DNA from: Neoakkermansia glycaniphila
Lineage (GTDB): Bacteria; Verrucomicrobiota; Verrucomicrobiia; Verrucomicrobiales; Akkermansiaceae
Assembly: GCF_001683795.1 (NCBI RefSeq)
Contig: NZ_LIGX01000021.1
Location: 46,429-110,428 of the forward strand
DNA: 64,000 bases
Reading direction: 5' to 3'
The first letter of the stretch is position 1. Every line of letters begins with the position of its first letter. Of the stretch, positions 1 to 9,262 are shown piece after piece. A program made the position numbers and the translations under genes. Under the pieces are notes generated by a model, which did no database searches, was not told the origin of the DNA, and worked only from the letters and a program-made list of their open reading frames with translations.

Positions 1-657
1 GCCAAAAACACCGTCATCATCTTCATGGCGGACAACGGCGGCCTTGCCATCAGCGGACGCCTCGGCAACAAACTTGCCAACTATCCCCTCTCCTTCGGCA
101 AGGGCTCCTGCCGCGAAGGCGGCATCCGTGAACCCATGATCGTCTACTGGCCCGGCGTCACCAAAGCCGGAACCGTCAACGACACGCCCGTCATCATTGA
201 AGACTTCTTCCCCTCCATTCTGGAAATGGCCGGAGCACGCAACCTGAACACTGTCCAGAAAGTGGACGGCAAAAGCTTCGTGCCCGCCCTCAAAGGCAGG
301 AAAATGGATGTCGAACGTCCGCTCCTCTTCCACGGCCCGAACATCTGGGGAGAAGGCAGCGGCAACAACAACAATTATTCCCCGGCCACCGCCATGCGGC
401 AGGGAGACTGGAAACTCATCTACTGGCATCCCGACCAGAGATTCGAACTCTTCAACCTCGCAAACGACATCGGCGAAGAGCACAACCTCGCCACAGCCGA
501 GCCGAAACGCGTCAAAACCATGGCAGCGACCATGACCAAACTGCTGAAAGAACGCACAGCCCAGATGCCCTCCTTCAAGGCAGGCAACAGCAAAGGCATG
601 CCGGCAGGCACCCCCATTCCGTGGCCGGACGAATCCGCCCGTCAGCAATTCAAATAA
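1..657 (+). CDS. Sulfatase, C-terminal part (cut by window start)
   Basis: The frame is open from base 1 and gives 218 residues, so the N-terminus with the formylglycine CxPSR site lies outside the window. The visible part has the second half of the arylsulfatase fold: a metal-site stretch reading IIFMADNGG, then GKGSCREGGIREPMIVYWPG, which is the typical GKG/REGGxR-P segment of secreted sulfatases. A WKLIYW strand and a FELFNLANDIGEEHNLA turn follow near the C-terminus, as in family members. The family hydrolyses sulfate esters on glycans. The substrate cannot be told from this part. A GH123-type glycosidase lies 0.7 kb downstream, which hints at sulfated GalNAc-containing glycans (inference). 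A terminator follows at once. Confidence 0.9.
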   Translation, partial: AKNTVIIFMADNGGLAISGRLGNKLANYPLSFGKGSCREGGIREPMIVYWPGVTKAGTVNDTPVIIEDFFPSILEMAGARNLNTVQKVDGKSFVPALKGRKMDVERPLLFHGPNIWGEGSGNNNNYSPATAMRQGDWKLIYWHPDQRFELFNLANDIGEEHNLATAEPKRVKTMAATMTKLLKERTAQMPSFKAGNSKGMPAGTPIPWPDESARQQFK

Positions 658-679
658 ACACGGCTCCAGCCGCCTTCCC

Positions 680-714
680 GCCCCTTCTCCGAATCACCGG
701 GGGAGGGGCTTTTT
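680..714 (+). terminator. Rho-independent terminator after the sulfatase
   Basis: A 12-bp stem with two G-T pairs (680-691 with 698-709) and a 6-nt loop is followed by five T residues. It ends the sulfatase transcript just before the convergent glycosylase gene. Confidence 0.75.
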
Positions 715-1226
715 CATACGGCATGCCGTCGAATCAAAGGAGCCAGCGCCTCCTCATAGGCACTGAACTTCTCGTCGAAGCCGAACCTGGCTGCCGCAGG
801 GCTCGTCGAGGGAAGAAGCAGCACGCGACAACCGTCTTCGCCGAACAAAACGGGGAAATACCGTTTCAAATACCGGTAGGATGTCCCTCCATTGCAGCAA
901 ATCGTCTTGATCGTCGCATACTCGTGCAGCAGGGAGGCAACATCGTTCGGCCTCTCGTCCCGGATAGCCGAATCCAGACTGCCCGGACGCATCCCCGAAA
1001 GCACCACATCCCACAAGGCAATTCCCGCATCGTTCAACCTATCGAGACGATCCTCGTACGGCAAATCGGGCGAAAACCCGCACAACCTCCCCATAATCTT
1101 CCAAAAGGCATTCCGGGGATGGGCATAATACTGAGCCATCCGCAGAGAAGCATCTCCCGGCAGGGAACCCAGCACCAGCACGGAACATCCCGGTTTCACG
1201 GCAGGGGCAAACGAATACTTCAACAT
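714..1226 (-). CDS. Hypoxanthine (deoxyinosine)-DNA glycosylase, UDG family 6-like
   Basis: A 170-residue protein with uracil-DNA-glycosylase-fold signatures. Near the N-terminus are VLVLGSLPGDASL and then QYYAHPRNAFWKIMG, the hallmark of DNA-deoxyinosine glycosylases. Near residue 135 is LLPSTSPAA, which corresponds to the C-terminal active-site loop. The family removes deaminated adenine (hypoxanthine) from DNA to start base-excision repair. Length is normal for the family. It is a single gene, convergent with the sulfatase. Assignment to family 6 rests on the GSLPG and YYAHPRNxFW motifs; a mismatch-specific uracil glycosylase is the less likely alternative. Confidence 0.85.
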   Translation of the reverse strand: MLKYSFAPAVKPGCSVLVLGSLPGDASLRMAQYYAHPRNAFWKIMGRLCGFSPDLPYEDRLDRLNDAGIALWDVVLSGMRPGSLDSAIRDERPNDVASLLHEYATIKTICCNGGTSYRYLKRYFPVLFGEDGCRVLLLPSTSPAAARFGFDEKFSAYEEALAPLIRRHAV

Positions 1227-1366
1227 AGGCGCTCGGTTTTCCCATCAAGTACAACATATCCGGCAGGCAGGCAAGGCAAAAACGCACCTTCAGCCGCCAT
1301 CTCTGAAAAACAGGCGCGAAAGACGTGAAATATTGATCTCTTCCCATCCGTATATACTGGTTGATT

Positions 1367-3523
1367 ATGCGCACACACATGTCACGTCTTCTGTTGGGTT
1401 CCCTGTTGGGAACAGCTTCCCTCCTGTCGGTGCCCTCAGCATCTGCACAATCTCCCGACCGCCATCCACTCTATGAACCCGGCGTTCCGCAGGGCGGCAA
1501 AGCCTCGGCGGAAAACCTCTTCACCGGAGCCAAAGCCACCGCATCAGGCAGCTTTGAAAACTTCAAGCCCGAACTCGCCATCGACGGCAACTCCGCCAAC
1601 GGCAACCAGTACTGGGGCTGTGAAAACCTCCCCGTCTGGCTTCAGATCGACATGGGCGTACCGAAACAGCTCTCCTCCATTCACATCTGGCCCTACTGGG
1701 CGGATGGCCGCATCTACAAATACATCATCGAAGGCTCGAACGACGGCAAAACGTGGAAAACACTCGTCGACCAAAGCGCCAACTCCATCACGGGCACAGC
1801 CGAAGGCTCGCAATACAGCTTCGCTCCGCAAAACGTCCGCTACGTCCGCGTCACCATCACCGGCAACAGCACCGGAGCCAAAAGCGGAGGCCACATCGTC
1901 GAAATACAGGGCTTCGGCCCCGGCCAGTCCAGCGGCCTGAATGCCAGCGCCATTCCCGCCGAAGAACGCATGCCCCGCACGGGAGCACCCGCAGCGGGCA
2001 GCAGGCTCGACGGCGTATCCGGCAAGGCATGGCGCGGCGAGCGCATCAACGGACAGGTAGCCGCCTGGTCAGCCCGCGACCTCAAACAACTGCGCGTCAA
2101 GGGAGGCGCCGTCGCCAATGCCTCCGGCGACAAAATCCCCGTCCAGGCATCCTTCATCCGCTTCACCCGCACCGGGAAAACGGCGACCGCCGACATCATC
2201 GGCACCGAAACCCGCGGTGAACTGGCCGGCGGCACCATCCGCCCCATCTGGGTCGGCATCGACGTACCCCAACAGGCGAAACCCGGCACCTACAAAGGCA
2301 ACATCGTCGTTGAGGCCGAAGGCGTCCCCGCCGTCAGCGTACCCGTCAGCATCGACGTCCTGCCCTACACCCTGCCCTCGCCCGACAAATGGAAAGTCCA
2401 TCTCGACCTCTGGCAGCATCCCGAAGCCGTCGCACGCTACCACGGCGTCGAAGCCTGGTCGCCGGAACACTTCGCCATCATGAAGCCCCTCATGAAGCGA
2501 CTTGCCGATGCAGGCCAGAAAACCATCACCTGCTCCCTCATAGACGAAGCATGGAACGGCCAGACCTACGACTGGTGGCCTGCCATGATCGAATGGACCA
2601 AGGGCAAGGACGGCAAAATGCACTACGACTATGCCAACTTCGACAAATGGGTCGCCTTCATGCTCAACGAGGTCGGCATCAAAGACCAGATCATCTGCTA
2701 CACCATGCTTCCGTGGTCGATGAAAGTTCGCTACATGGACGAAGCCACCGGAGACTACAAATACATCGACCTTAAGCCCGGCGATGCATCCTTTGAAAAC
2801 ATTTGGGGCCCCTTCCTTGCCGACTTCCAGACCCACCTGAAAAAGAAAGGCTGGTTCGACAAAGCCTGCATCGGCATCGACGAACGCCCGGACAAATTCG
2901 TCCGCGCCGCCAAAGACGTGATCGACAAGCATGCCCCCGGCATGAAAATTGCCTCTGCCGTCAATTCTCCTTCGGCAACAACACGTCTCGTTTACGACCT
3001 TTCCCCTGGAATCCAGCACTCCCAAACCGTCATGGGCGATATCCTGAAGGAACGCAAGGCCAACGGACTCAAAACAACCTTCTACGTATGTTGCGGACCC
3101 GACAAGCCGAACACCTTCACCACCTCGCCCCTCCCAGAATCGGAATGGCTCGGCCTCTTCGCCGCCGCCAACGACCTCGACGGATTCCTCCGCTGGGCCT
3201 ACAACTCATGGGGCAGAAACCCGTTCGAAACGACCGACTTCGGCAACTGGAAATCCGGCGACTGCTACCTCGTCTATCCGGGCAACCTCACCTCCATGCG
3301 CTTTGAAAAACTCCGCGACGGCCTCGAAAACTTCGAGAAAATCCGCATCCTGCGCGAACAGGCGGACAAATCCCCCGCCGCCAAAGCCGCTGTAGACAAA
3401 ATGAACAGCGAACTCAAAGGCATCTTCACCATCCAGCGCAGCCGAGGCAACGAACACGCAGCCGACGTCAAGCGGGCCAATGCCATCATCAACGAAACGG
3501 CCGCAGCCGTCTCTCCCAAATAA
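1367..3523 (+). CDS. Secreted discoidin-domain glycosidase, GH123-like (beta-N-acetylgalactosaminidase)
   Basis: A 718-residue exported protein. After the signal peptide (about residues 1-28, MSRLLLGSLLG followed by SASA) comes an F5/8 type C (discoidin) carbohydrate-binding module at about 45-175, with AIDGNSANGNQYW and VRYVRVTITGNS. A linker and beta-domain follow, then a large GH123/DUF4091-type catalytic barrel at about 330-700. CIGIDERPDKF carries an adjacent Asp-Glu pair of the kind used for substrate-assisted catalysis in GH123. GH123 enzymes release beta-GalNAc from glycolipids and glycans, so this one probably acts outside the cytoplasm on host glycans. I chose ATG 1367; the upstream in-frame TTG at 1361 is unlikely. 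A TATACT box lies 8 bp before the ATG, so the mRNA may be leaderless. Confidence 0.8.
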   Translation: MRTHMSRLLLGSLLGTASLLSVPSASAQSPDRHPLYEPGVPQGGKASAENLFTGAKATASGSFENFKPELAIDGNSANGNQYWGCENLPVWLQIDMGVPKQLSSIHIWPYWADGRIYKYIIEGSNDGKTWKTLVDQSANSITGTAEGSQYSFAPQNVRYVRVTITGNSTGAKSGGHIVEIQGFGPGQSSGLNASAIPAEERMPRTGAPAAGSRLDGVSGKAWRGERINGQVAAWSARDLKQLRVKGGAVANASGDKIPVQASFIRFTRTGKTATADIIGTETRGELAGGTIRPIWVGIDVPQQAKPGTYKGNIVVEAEGVPAVSVPVSIDVLPYTLPSPDKWKVHLDLWQHPEAVARYHGVEAWSPEHFAIMKPLMKRLADAGQKTITCSLIDEAWNGQTYDWWPAMIEWTKGKDGKMHYDYANFDKWVAFMLNEVGIKDQIICYTMLPWSMKVRYMDEATGDYKYIDLKPGDASFENIWGPFLADFQTHLKKKGWFDKACIGIDERPDKFVRAAKDVIDKHAPGMKIASAVNSPSATTRLVYDLSPGIQHSQTVMGDILKERKANGLKTTFYVCCGPDKPNTFTTSPLPESEWLGLFAAANDLDGFLRWAYNSWGRNPFETTDFGNWKSGDCYLVYPGNLTSMRFEKLRDGLENFEKIRILREQADKSPAAKAAVDKMNSELKGIFTIQRSRGNEHAADVKRANAIINETAAAVSPK

Positions 3524-3560
3524 CGGCGAAAACCATACCGCCATCTATTCATGATCCACA

Positions 3561-3586
3561 CGGCCGGGGGCAACCCCGGCCGTCTT
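3561..3586 (+). terminator. GC-rich hairpin terminator after the GH123 gene
   Basis: A perfect 9-bp stem (3561-3569 with 3574-3582) closed by a GCAA tetraloop. The T-run is short (TCTT), so termination may be partial. Confidence 0.6.
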
Positions 3587-3639
3587 GCCTACTCCACTAC
3601 CCCTTTTCCTCCTCCCCGGCCTCAGAACGGAATTTCGTC

Positions 3640-3667
3640 TTGCATTCCCGCACCGCGCGTGTAGCAT
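3640..3667 (+). promoter_or_regulatory. Promoter of alr, predicted leaderless
   Basis: TTGCAT at 3640-3645, a 16-bp spacer and TAGCAT at 3662-3667. Only six bases separate the -10 from the ATG at 3674, so transcription should start at or next to the start codon. Confidence 0.5.
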
Positions 3668-3673
3668 TCGTAC

Positions 3674-4777
3674 ATGTCCGTCACTGACAACCTCCGCGCC
3701 TGGGCCCAGATCGATACGGGAGCTATCCGCCACAACCTGAACGTGGTTCGCCGGGTCATGCCCGAACACCACATGATGGCCATCATCAAAGCGGAGGCCT
3801 ACGGACACGGCCTCGAAGGAGTCGCCACCGCACTCGACCATGAAAACCTCGCCTTCTTCGGCGTCGCCACCGTCGCCGAAGCCCTTCGTGTCCAAAAGGC
3901 GGGATGCTCCACCCCCATCTTCATCCTCGGCCCCTGCTTCCCGGCGGAACGCGAAATCATCGTCCAGCACGGCTGGCGCACCGCCATCTCCAGCATCGAA
4001 GAAGCGGAACACTTCGACTCCATCGGCCGCCTCTACGGCAAAAAAGTCTACACCCACATCTGCGTGGACACCGGCATGGGCCGCAGCGGCTTCCTTCCCA
4101 CGGAACTCGGTGGCCTCACCGACAAACTCTCCCGCATGGAACACCTTCAGCTCGAAGGCATCTTCTCCCACCTCTCCGCCGCCTCCGAAGACATCTCCTT
4201 CACCCACCAGCAAATCCGCTCCTTCGAAGACTCCGTCCGCGAACTCGCAGCCAACCGAAAATTCCCCTACATCCACCTCTGCAGCAGCGCCGCCGTCTTC
4301 AACTACAAAGTGCCCTCGGCCAACATGGTACGCCTCGGCCGCCTCCTCTACGGCTACTCGCCCATGCCCTCGCCGTACAACCACGAACTCCGCACCACCC
4401 TCACCCTGTACAGCCGCATCACCCTCCTCCGCACCCTGCCCAAAAACCACGGAGTCTCGTATAACCACTGCTACATCACCACCGTCCCCACCCGTGTGGC
4501 AACCATCGGCATCGGCTATGCGGACGGCTACCTGCAATACCTCTCCAGCCAGGGCGCACGCGTCTACATCAACGGGGAATACTGCCCCGTCCTCGGCCGC
4601 ATCACCATGGACCAGATCATGGTAGACGTCACTCACATGCAGGGCCTCGCCTCCGGCGACATCGTCGAAATCATGGGGCCGCACGTCAGCTGGGCAGAAC
4701 TCACCGAACGGGCCAAAACCATCCCCAGCAACATCCTCACCAGCATCAGCGCCCGCGTCCCTCGCATTTATATCTGA
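3674..4777 (+). CDS. alr: Alanine racemase
   Basis: A 367-residue cytoplasmic PLP enzyme that makes D-alanine for peptidoglycan. The N-terminal TIM barrel carries the PLP lysine at about K39 in [10 protein letters not shown]; most family members read KANAYGHG, so Asn is replaced by Glu here. MGRSGF and [11 protein letters not shown] follow. The C-terminal beta domain contains [10 protein letters not shown] with the catalytic Tyr, IGIGYADGY and [14 protein letters not shown]. Length is typical. The ATG at 3674 is supported by the promoter box six bases before it. The macro-domain gene begins 19 bp downstream and is probably co-transcribed. Confidence 0.95.
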   Translation: MSVTDNLRAWAQIDTGAIRHNLNVVRRVMPEHHMMAIIKAEAYGHGLEGVATALDHENLAFFGVATVAEALRVQKAGCSTPIFILGPCFPAEREIIVQHGWRTAISSIEEAEHFDSIGRLYGKKVYTHICVDTGMGRSGFLPTELGGLTDKLSRMEHLQLEGIFSHLSAASEDISFTHQQIRSFEDSVRELAANRKFPYIHLCSSAAVFNYKVPSANMVRLGRLLYGYSPMPSPYNHELRTTLTLYSRITLLRTLPKNHGVSYNHCYITTVPTRVATIGIGYADGYLQYLSSQGARVYINGEYCPVLGRITMDQIMVDVTHMQGLASGDIVEIMGPHVSWAELTERAKTIPSNILTSISARVPRIYI

Positions 4778-4796
4778 AACAAGTTAGCCCCATCCC

Positions 4797-5270
4797 ATGA
4801 CACCCGAAACCATCTACGGCGACCTTCTCGAACAACAAGTCGATGCCATCGTCAACCCCTGGAACCGCAACCTGATCCCCTGGTGGCTCCTCCTGCCGCA
4901 AGGCGTCTCGGGAGCCATCAAAAAATGCGGCGGTTACAAACCGTTCCGGGAAATCGGCAAAGCGGGCATCATCCCGCTCGGCCATGCCGTCCTCACTTCC
5001 CCCGGACGCCTCCCCTTCAAAGGCATCATCCACGTCGCAGGCATCAACCTCTGCTGGTTCGCCACCGAATACTCCGTGCGGCAATCGGTACGCTCCGCCA
5101 TGGAAATCGTCCGCCGCGAAGGATACCGCTCCGTCGCCTTCCCCCTCATCGGAGCCGGATCGGGCAACCGCTCCGCCGACTGGTCGTACCGACTCATCGA
5201 AGACGAACTGGGTAAAATCGAAACGGATGCCCGCGTCCTCATCGTCCGCTACCAAAAGAAACGCGGCTGA
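4797..5270 (+). CDS. Macro-domain (ADP-ribose-binding) protein
   Basis: A 157-residue stand-alone macro domain. Visible signatures are DAIVNPWNRNLIP near the N-terminus, HVAGINLCW in the middle and VAFPLIGAGSGN, the phosphate-binding GxGxGN-type loop. The family binds ADP-ribose and often hydrolyses ADP-ribosyl groups or O-acetyl-ADP-ribose. The usual NAAN motif is replaced by NPWN, which makes catalytic activity uncertain. It follows alr by 19 bp. No partner ADP-ribosyltransferase is in sight. Confidence 0.85.
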   Translation: MTPETIYGDLLEQQVDAIVNPWNRNLIPWWLLLPQGVSGAIKKCGGYKPFREIGKAGIIPLGHAVLTSPGRLPFKGIIHVAGINLCWFATEYSVRQSVRSAMEIVRREGYRSVAFPLIGAGSGNRSADWSYRLIEDELGKIETDARVLIVRYQKKRG

Positions 5271-5314
5271 ATCCACAGCTGCCGCCACCCCCTTTCTCCT
5301 GCCGTCTCCCGGCA

Positions 5315-5357
5315 AGCAAAACCCTCTGCGCCGCAACTGGCACAGAGGGTTCCTTTG
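5315..5357. terminator. Bidirectional terminator between macro-domain gene and nrdJ
   Basis: A 9-bp perfect stem (5320-5328 with 5343-5351) can be extended by flanking GCAAA/TTTGC. TTCCTTT lies on the plus side and TTTTGC on the minus side. It sits between convergent genes and could serve both. Confidence 0.7.
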
Positions 5358-5392
5358 CTTAACTCGGAGAGAGTCCTCGTTCCAAGAAAACC

Positions 5393-8300
5393 TTATTCGC
5401 CGCAACCGCCATCCTTATAGCCGCAGCTGCGGCAAGACTTGCACTTGCCGTCCTGCACATAGGCGAGGGAATGGCATTGCGGGCAAATGGCCGCACCGTT
5501 CAGGCCGGCTTCCGTCGGCGGATTCTTGCCGGGGGAGGCAGGAGCTGCCGGTTCGGGGCGGGACTGATCCAGCGGAGTGCTGATCATGCGGGGAGGCATG
5601 ATGCTGATCTTGGCCGTCTCCTTACCGGCCAGCATATCGCGCGTCGATACTTCGAACACATCGCGCAGGCGGTAATCGTTGCCCTCGGGGAACAGCCATG
5701 CCAGAATCTTGGCGATGAGATCCACCACGGAGGCGCAGGAGCGGATTTCCGTGCAGGTATCGCCTTCCGAATCGTCGCCCACGCGGCAGAAGCCGGAGGG
5801 TTCGAACGAATAGTTGCGGAAACCCTTCACCACTTCCTTGAGCGGCACGCCGAATTGAAGAGCCGTCGAGAGAAGCTTGCAGTAGGCTTCGAACATGCCG
5901 GAAGCGAACGAACCGACCTGCCCGAGGCGGCCGAACACTTCGCCGCAGGTACCGTCCGTATACACGCCCACCGTCAGGTAACCCGTCAACTGCCCGCCCA
6001 CGGAGAACTTCACCGTCTGGCCGAGGCGGCGGCCGGGAAGCTTGCGCTGGTGCGGCTTGGAAGCCTCGGCGACGATCTCGCGGATCGCTTCTTCACCGCT
6101 GGCGACGAGCTGCTCCCAGATATGGTTCGCCTTGAACTGGCGCGTCTCCGGCGTATCGACGACGTACACGGCATTCGCCTTCGATCCGGCGCGGAACAGG
6201 GCAATGCACTTCACGCCCAGCTCGTGCGACATCACGAGGGAATCGAAAATCTCCTGCCGAGTCGCGCTCACGGGCATATTCACCGTCTTGGAGCAGGCTC
6301 CGGAAATGAACGGCTGCAACGCGCCGAGCATGCGAAGGTGGCCGGAAGGAGCAATGGCGCGCACTCCGTTGCCGTTCGTCGCGGCGCAGTCGAACACGGC
6401 GAGATCCGCCTTGCGAAGCCACGGAATGCTCTCGATGTGCGACATACCGTTCACCACCGCGAGTTGATCCGCCGAGAAAGCGGGCGTATTCGCCGCATTC
6501 ACGAGATAGGTAATCTTCTCCTGCACTTCGGGGCGGCCGTCCGTATTCAGGGCGATGCGCCTCCATGCGTGGCGCACGGGGCCGGCTTCTCCGGCGCAGG
6601 GATCGCCCATCAGGTGCGTCACCACATCTTCCACAAGACCGTTGCACGAAGTAATCAGGCCGTCGAGGCCCGCCACTTCGAACGCGGCTTCGCGAACGTG
6701 CGCTTCGGAATATCCAAGCGTACGCAGAGCTTCGAGCGCAAGGCGGTTGAACATCTTCATCGAACCGCCGCCAGCAAGCTGCTTCCACTTCACAAGCGTA
6801 TAATCCGGCTCGATGGAAGTCGTACCTTCGTCGTAGCAGCCGAGGGGAGCGGAAATCGTACCCGTCGGAGCCATCACGGAAACGAACGAATTGCGGTACA
6901 CATCGGCGGAAGCCACATCCGACCACAGATCAAGGGCGCGCTTCGCCAGATTAAGTGCAGGGGAAATGCGGGAGGAATTCAGCGTCGTCGGATCGACGAA
7001 GCTCTTGGCAAAAGCCTGCAGGGCAAAGCGGGCATCAAGTCCCTGAGCCTCGGGCAGCGATCCGGCGGCCTGCGACAGAATACCGTCGATCACCTTGTCC
7101 ACCTCACCTGCGGCCAGCTTGCCGTCCCCCATCTGGGAACTCAGCTTCTGGGAAGCAAGGTGCAGGCGCAGCACGGCTTGCAGATCCTTCTTGGAATTCG
7201 GATATTCGATATAGGAACCCAGCTCGCGGCCCATCTCGGCGGAAGCCTTCCAGCAGGCAGCCGTCAGCATCGAGCAGAGCTGCGCGGCAATCCAGCGGCC
7301 TTCGTCGGAATCGTAGGGCACGCCGAGAGCCATCAGAGCTCCGCCTACGTTGGCGTAGCCGATGCCCGTCGTACGGAAACGGTAGGTGCCTTCGGCGATC
7401 TCGGGAATCGGGAAACCGCCGCGCTCGATATTCAGGTCGGCGCACACCATCGCGAGGCGGGCGGCGTGCTGGAGGGCGTCGGCATCGAACGTCGCCTTGC
7501 CGTCCTCATCCTTCTTCAGGAAACGGTAGGCATTGAACGAGGAAAGATTGCAGCTCGTATTGTTCAGGAACACATACTCGGAACAGGGATTCGACGTCGT
7601 GATGGAACCGAGGGATTTCACGGGGTTCCACAAATTGATCACGTCGTTGTTGTGCACGCCGGGTTCGCCGTTTTCCCAGATGGAATTAGCCATCTTCTCC
7701 AGCAATTCGGCGGCACGGAACGTACGGTCGATATGCGAAGGATTCGTCACCCAGCGGGTATAGGTATTCCCGTTATTGGCCAGAGCCTGCCAGAAATCGC
7801 CCTTCAGGGAAACGGAATGGTTCGCATTCTGGTGGGAAAGCGTCTCGCCGTACAGCAGAGCATCCATGTGCGGATCGAAATTCACGTCCGTCGCAAGCGG
7901 CAGGGACAGGATCACGCGGGCGGCCGTCTTCTCGGCGGGCGTCCCGGCGACGAGCTTCGTCTCGGCCAGCTGCTTCAGCTCCAAATGCACATTGTGCTCG
8001 CGGAGAATCACCTTCGCCACATCTTCCTGCCGGTTCTTCGTCTCGATGAACGTGAAAATATCCGGGTGATCGCTGAACATCAGCACCATGCGCGCCGCAC
8101 GGCGCGTCTTGCCGCCCGAACGGATCGAACCGGCCATGCGGTCCCAGCCCCGGTCGAACGAAATCGGGCCGGACGACTTGCCCTTGCCGCGAATCGGTTC
8201 CTTGGAGGAACGCAGCGTCGAAATATTGATGCCGATACCGGAACCGGAGGCGAACACGCGGCCTTCCGTCATCAGGTGGGCGAGAATGGCTTCCATCTCG

Positions 8301-8974
8301 TCCTTCACTTCCGTCAGGAAACAGGCGGAACACTGCGGGTATTCGTAGGTAGAAGCCACCGTATGCGTCTTCAGATTGCCCAGCGCGCCCTTCGTGTGGT
8401 AAGCCTTGTTGCCGTTGCCGATGAAAATATCGCGAAGATCCGGACGCCCCCAGCGCCATTGATCCCAGTGGCCGATATTGAACCAGACCGGGGAATTCGG
8501 GGCCCATATCTGCCTCACCAGCATCGCCTTGATTTCTTCGTTGAACACCTCGGCATCCGTCAGGCTCTCGATATAGCCTTCCTCCCAACCCCAGACCGTA
8601 TACGTATTGGCGATACGGTCGAAAATCTGGCGGAAACTGTCTTCATACTCCGGCGTACCGGGTTCGCTGCCGAAAAGGTACTTGTCCGCCGTGATGCGGA
8701 CGGCATTCTCATCCCAGTGGGCGGGAGCTTCCACACCGAGGCGCTCGTAAATCGTCTTGCCGCTCTTCCAGTCCATGATACGGATATCGCGGCGGCCCCA
8801 GTTAACCTGATCGTAGGGATGGGCCGTCGGCGAGGAGAAACAGCGCGTAAAGCGCAAACCGCCGATCAGGCTCTTGCGCGGCGGCAGAATCAGGGAATGG
8901 CCATCGCGCAGCGGCAGCACGGTCTGTTCCGGCTCGGCCACCTTGGTCGTCTGGGTATCGATTTTTTTGCTCAT
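5393..8974 (-). CDS. nrdJ: Vitamin B12-dependent ribonucleoside-diphosphate reductase (class II)
   Basis: A 1193-residue adenosylcobalamin-dependent ribonucleotide reductase that makes dNTPs with or without oxygen. Key motifs are NPCSEYVFLNNTSCNL (first redox Cys and the central NxCxE-type site), MAPTGTISAPLGCYDEGTTS (loop near the active site), and a C-terminal zinc-ribbon-like tail CPQCHSLAYV...CKSCRSCGY that probably carries the shuttling cysteines. Length fits the large NrdJ type found in many Gram-negative and PVC bacteria. Start set at ATG 8974 (MSKKIDTQ), because the upstream extension has no conserved look. No cobalamin riboswitch is visible upstream. A long open frame on the opposite strand is a codon-bias artefact. 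Confidence 0.95.
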   Translation of the reverse strand: MSKKIDTQTTKVAEPEQTVLPLRDGHSLILPPRKSLIGGLRFTRCFSSPTAHPYDQVNWGRRDIRIMDWKSGKTIYERLGVEAPAHWDENAVRITADKYLFGSEPGTPEYEDSFRQIFDRIANTYTVWGWEEGYIESLTDAEVFNEEIKAMLVRQIWAPNSPVWFNIGHWDQWRWGRPDLRDIFIGNGNKAYHTKGALGNLKTHTVASTYEYPQCSACFLTEVKDEMEAILAHLMTEGRVFASGSGIGINISTLRSSKEPIRGKGKSSGPISFDRGWDRMAGSIRSGGKTRRAARMVLMFSDHPDIFTFIETKNRQEDVAKVILREHNVHLELKQLAETKLVAGTPAEKTAARVILSLPLATDVNFDPHMDALLYGETLSHQNANHSVSLKGDFWQALANNGNTYTRWVTNPSHIDRTFRAAELLEKMANSIWENGEPGVHNNDVINLWNPVKSLGSITTSNPCSEYVFLNNTSCNLSSFNAYRFLKKDEDGKATFDADALQHAARLAMVCADLNIERGGFPIPEIAEGTYRFRTTGIGYANVGGALMALGVPYDSDEGRWIAAQLCSMLTAACWKASAEMGRELGSYIEYPNSKKDLQAVLRLHLASQKLSSQMGDGKLAAGEVDKVIDGILSQAAGSLPEAQGLDARFALQAFAKSFVDPTTLNSSRISPALNLAKRALDLWSDVASADVYRNSFVSVMAPTGTISAPLGCYDEGTTSIEPDYTLVKWKQLAGGGSMKMFNRLALEALRTLGYSEAHVREAAFEVAGLDGLITSCNGLVEDVVTHLMGDPCAGEAGPVRHAWRRIALNTDGRPEVQEKITYLVNAANTPAFSADQLAVVNGMSHIESIPWLRKADLAVFDCAATNGNGVRAIAPSGHLRMLGALQPFISGACSKTVNMPVSATRQEIFDSLVMSHELGVKCIALFRAGSKANAVYVVDTPETRQFKANHIWEQLVASGEEAIREIVAEASKPHQRKLPGRRLGQTVKFSVGGQLTGYLTVGVYTDGTCGEVFGRLGQVGSFASGMFEAYCKLLSTALQFGVPLKEVVKGFRNYSFEPSGFCRVGDDSEGDTCTEIRSCASVVDLIAKILAWLFPEGNDYRLRDVFEVSTRDMLAGKETAKISIMPPRMISTPLDQSRPEPAAPASPGKNPPTEAGLNGAAICPQCHSLAYVQDGKCKSCRSCGYKDGGCGE

Positions 8975-9056
8975 TGTTGTAACTTTGAAAATTATCCTTC
9001 CGGCTCCGAAGCATCCGGTGCGGAGGGCATCGGGACTCAAGGGCAAGGTGAGAAGA

Positions 9057-9084
9057 ATAGTACTAGGATTTTCCGGCATGTCAA
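9057..9084 (-). promoter_or_regulatory. Promoter of nrdJ
   Basis: On the minus strand a perfect -35 TTGACA (9079-9084), a 16-bp spacer and TACTAT (9057-9062). The predicted leader is about 75 nt. It contains GGAAGGA, but that lies about 20 nt from the ATG, too far for a normal ribosome binding site. Confidence 0.5.
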
Positions 9085-9262
9085 AAAGAAAATACCCACG
9101 GCTAGAATACTCACTTATTCACACACACTACATCTTGTATGCGCGTTACGGCAGCATCGGGTTTGGCGCACCCATGACCGCAACTCCTAGCCCCTCTTTT
9201 TTTCCCGATTTTTTGTCCCGGACATCCGCCCGGCGCACCCCGAAACAGCCTTTCCGGAACGG

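Noticed and set aside
5471..9190. A very long open frame on the plus strand opposite nrdJ
   Set aside because: Its translation is low-complexity (His/Arg/Gly-rich) with no domain, and the opposite strand is a clear NrdJ. The strong C-ending codon bias opens the antisense frame.
8975..9262. Cobalamin riboswitch upstream of the B12-dependent reductase
   Set aside because: No B12-box-like conserved segment was found in the leader or upstream gap.
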